DNA of 37,131 nt, taken from assembly GCA_001770415.1 (NCBI GenBank), contig MEQX01000028.1, positions 126,633 to 163,763 of the forward strand, in the 5' to 3' direction. A program made the translations under genes and the position numbers. The notes under the pieces were generated by a model that had not been told where the DNA came from, did not search any database, and saw nothing but the letters and a program-made list of their open reading frames with translations. Source of the DNA: Betaproteobacteria bacterium RIFCSPLOWO2_02_FULL_63_19. Its GTDB lineage: Bacteria > Pseudomonadota > Gammaproteobacteria > Burkholderiales > SG8-39. Below are positions 34,988 through 37,131 of the stretch, piece by piece. Every line of letters begins with the position of its first letter. The stretch's first letter is position 1.

Positions 34988-36169
34988 CTATCTCAACTGG
35001 GACCAGCATCTGCCCGTCGGCACGAAGCCGAGAGCGCAAAGCACGGCCATGACTATGAACATCCACTGATAGCCCGCCATGTCGACCACCAGTCCACCCA
35101 ACAGCCCTCCCGTCCCGCTACTCAGAGAAAATGCCAGGGAAAAACTTGCCATGGCGCGCCCGCGGCGGTCCGCGGGTGCTTTTTCAATGGCCAGCGCGAA
35201 TATCGTTGCTTGGCCGATCGCCAAACCCATAAGGTACAGCGCTCCGGCAAATATGAAGCCGATGATGTCAGTGGCCAGGGGAAATATCAGCAAGCCGATT
35301 ACCTCCAGCGTGTAGGCCGCGACAAGGGAACTGCCACGGCCGATTTTGTCGGACACGAGTCCCAAAAGCGGTCGGGCGAGCAGGCTCGTTATGCCCGTCA
35401 CGACAAAATACCAACCAAAGCCGCCTATTCCGATCTCCTCGGCATAGAGGACGACGAAGCTGCTGAGGCAGGCAGTGGACAGATTGAGGCAGAACAGCAG
35501 CGCCGCCGCCAGTAAGATGTTTTGATCGAACATATTGATGATGCTGCGCCACCAGACTTCCGCTGCGGCGGACGCGGGAGCGGGTGGGTCACGAGGGAGC
35601 CGGCGCGCCAGCATGAGCCCTACGCCTGCACCCAGGATCCCCAGGACCATGGCAAATATGAAAACGGCAAAGAAACCGCCGAAGGACGCGTTGATTATCC
35701 ACAGGGCCAGGGCGGGGAAAATGATGGTGGCGCTGGCCTGCACCGCGCCGTAATAGCCCGACGCCTCGCCACGACGGTTTACCGGCGCGCTCATGGCCAG
35801 CAGGGCATAGCCACCTGTATTCATTCCGGACCAGCCCACCCCCCTGATACCGTTGGCGAGGATCGTCGCACCGATGAACGGGAAGAAACAGAACAACACG
35901 CTGAGAGCCTGGGCGAACAGTCCCCAAACGAGCACCCCGGTCTTGCTCCAGAAATCGGCGAAGTAGCCGATCAACGGGCGGGACAAGACACTGGTGATGC
36001 TGAACGAGGCGATGACCACCCCCACCAACAAGGGCGAACCGCCCAGACGGGTCACATAAAGTGCGAAGGTAGGCTGAAGGAGGTAATGCTGCGCATAGCC
36101 TAGAAACTGGGTCGTACAAAGCAGTGCAAAGGCTACCGTGAAGATGGATTCTGGTTTTGTGGATGACAT
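34988..36169 (-). CDS. Major facilitator superfamily transporter
   Basis: A 393-residue inner-membrane protein with about twelve hydrophobic segments. Loop 2-3 carries SRPLIGYFADFWSKTG, the MFS signature, and its repeat in the second half is ARPLLGLVSDKIGRGS. RRGEASGYYGA and RRGRAMASF are also typical. It is a drug- or metabolite-exporter-like member; the substrate is unknown. The C-terminus (FVPTGRCWSQLR) is short, and the IS3 remnant begins about 100 bases further on, so the end may be altered. No regulator gene is adjacent. Confidence 0.9.
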   Translation of the reverse strand: MSSTKPESIFTVAFALLCTTQFLGYAQHYLLQPTFALYVTRLGGSPLLVGVVIASFSITSVLSRPLIGYFADFWSKTGVLVWGLFAQALSVLFCFFPFIGATILANGIRGVGWSGMNTGGYALLAMSAPVNRRGEASGYYGAVQASATIIFPALALWIINASFGGFFAVFIFAMVLGILGAGVGLMLARRLPRDPPAPASAAAEVWWRSIINMFDQNILLAAALLFCLNLSTACLSSFVVLYAEEIGIGGFGWYFVVTGITSLLARPLLGLVSDKIGRGSSLVAAYTLEVIGLLIFPLATDIIGFIFAGALYLMGLAIGQATIFALAIEKAPADRRGRAMASFSLAFSLSSGTGGLLGGLVVDMAGYQWMFIVMAVLCALGFVPTGRCWSQLR

Positions 36170-36472
36170 GAATCAATGCTGTTATTGACCGTTTTGAAAA
36201 GCGCCAGACGGGTAGCTGTCCCTCCCTTGCACAACGTATTCGTCTTGCGCTTCAAGTTGCTATCCATCCTCGTCTTGACAGTATGGCAGTCGTCGCAAGG
36301 CGTGGAAAGGTTGGCAGGTTAGTCGGCGTATGCGATGGGGGAACACGAAAACCAATATCGGCGCATACTGGTCCTGCTCTCCGGAGGGGGAGGCAACCGC
36401 GCTGTTGATCGCTGCTCTACGAGCGTCGCTCTAGGATGGAATCATCCACCCTAGGAACAGAAAGGAAATCCA
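36170..36472. other. Intergenic region
   Basis: These 303 bases between divergent genes have no credible gene. A small stem GGATG-GAAT-CATCC (36434-36447) lies 25 bases before the next ATG, inside a wider CTAGG...CCTAG pair (36431-36454), and may be an operator or a leader hairpin. Confidence 0.4.
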
Positions 36473-36889
36473 ATGAAAGTTCCTCAGTTCCTGTCGTTCC
36501 TGTCGCCATATGTTGACGGAGACAATCCGATTCGCCTGATCCAAGGCTTTGTCGCGGGCGGAATCGTAACCATGCTGCTCGGCTTTAATTGGGCCAACTG
36601 GCATCTTGAGAGCACTGTTGACAAGCTGGTGAGTGAATCGAACGAGCAAGTTCGCATTGCCGCATTGGCGCCCATCTGCGTGGCCAATTTCAAACGCGCA
36701 GCGAAAACAGACCACGACCTAATCGTTGCCTTGCAGAAGGCCGACTCCTGGAACAGGGAAGATGATCTTATGAAAGCTGGGTGGGTAACATTTCCGGGCG
36801 AAAAGGAGCCGAGCCGAACCATCGCCAATGAATGCGTCGAGTCGTTGATGAAGATGTTCCCTCCACCACCTAAACCTTCCAAGACGTAG
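36473..36889 (+). CDS. Small membrane-anchored hypothetical protein
   Basis: A 138-residue protein with one hydrophobic segment at about residues 22-40 (LIQGFVAGGIVTMLLGFNW) and a polar C-terminal domain. It resembles a group of alphaproteobacterial hypothetical proteins with the pattern GFNWxxW, then APICVAxF, then WxxEDxxxKxGWxxxPGExEP, then ANECxExL; this is from memory. AGGAA precedes the ATG. Function unknown. Confidence 0.7.
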   Translation: MKVPQFLSFLSPYVDGDNPIRLIQGFVAGGIVTMLLGFNWANWHLESTVDKLVSESNEQVRIAALAPICVANFKRAAKTDHDLIVALQKADSWNREDDLMKAGWVTFPGEKEPSRTIANECVESLMKMFPPPPKPSKT

Positions 36890-37131
36890 CCGAACCATAG
36901 GCGCAGACCTTACGCCACACATTTCATGCAGTCAGGCCGTCCACTCAGGTGGCTTGCTTGCATTTTGGGGTTCTGTAAAGACGCAGTGCGACTGAAGAGT
37001 CGGCGCTTGAGGAAATAACTATCTCGCGTAGACAGTCCGCATCACTCGGACGGGGAGTTCAAGCGCTTCGCCACCGGCGCCGGCGGCTGCAACTCGAGGG
37101 GACCTGCGTTCGCAATCTCGTTCGGTGAAGC

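Overview
The window is a chromosomal segment of a high-GC Gram-negative bacterium, most likely a betaproteobacterium. The basis is gene order: fabF, acpP, fabG, fabD, fabH, plsX, rpmF and yceD, then maf, a tetrapyrrole-methylase-family methyltransferase, sppA, a Rieske protein, a Gph-type HAD phosphatase, rluC and rne. This run of neighbours is known from betaproteobacterial genomes and the encoded proteins are full length. No rRNA or other species-level marker is present, so the genus cannot be named.

Bases 1-6394 (minus strand) form one fatty-acid/phospholipid operon. It reads yceD, rpmF, plsX, fabH, fabD, fabG, acpP, fabF and the start of a YgfX-like membrane protein that runs off the left edge. 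A near-consensus promoter lies immediately before yceD, and a second one with an extended -10 precedes acpP. Bases 6528-7842 carry maf and a methyltransferase on the plus strand. Bases 7876-10929 carry rluC, gph, a Rieske protein and sppA on the minus strand. rne (11297-14068, plus) has a long structured leader, a typical catalytic half, an amphipathic membrane-anchor helix and a very long charged tail. Beyond it are a low-molecular-weight protein tyrosine phosphatase, a 3-hydroxyacyl-CoA dehydrogenase and uvrB (minus), then an aspartate/aromatic aminotransferase and tRNA-Asn (plus).

From tRNA-Asn on, the window changes character. A 23-bp exact copy of the tRNA 3' end plus its flank recurs about 6.6 kb downstream, with a partial third copy between. 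This suggests an integrated island or its remnant (19097-25733) without a visible integrase. It holds an AAA/DUF4143 ATPase behind an operator-like inverted repeat, a HigBA-type toxin-antitoxin pair, a truncated ORF that may be a replication-initiation protein fragment, a small ORF, an NHL-propeller lipoprotein with an Ig-like domain, and a VapBC pair. The right edge lies in a 230-bp cluster of TTGACCC motifs in both orientations, which looks like the ends of a lost insertion sequence.

The right third (26003-37131) is accessory: a 1182-residue DUF748/AsmA-like envelope protein, a DUF4230 protein, a hypothetical gene with a possibly decayed start codon and a small lipoprotein. These are followed by a translationally coupled pair of a nitrilase-superfamily amidohydrolase and an alpha/beta-hydrolase that lacks its nucleophile serine, then a secreted protein, an IS3-family transposase scrap, an MFS transporter and a small membrane protein. 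I did not find a CRISPR array, prophage structural genes or a complete insertion sequence. The best candidates for something undescribed are the tRNA-Asn island with its odd right boundary, the operator-controlled AAA/DUF4143 gene, and the nitrilase/pseudo-hydrolase pair.
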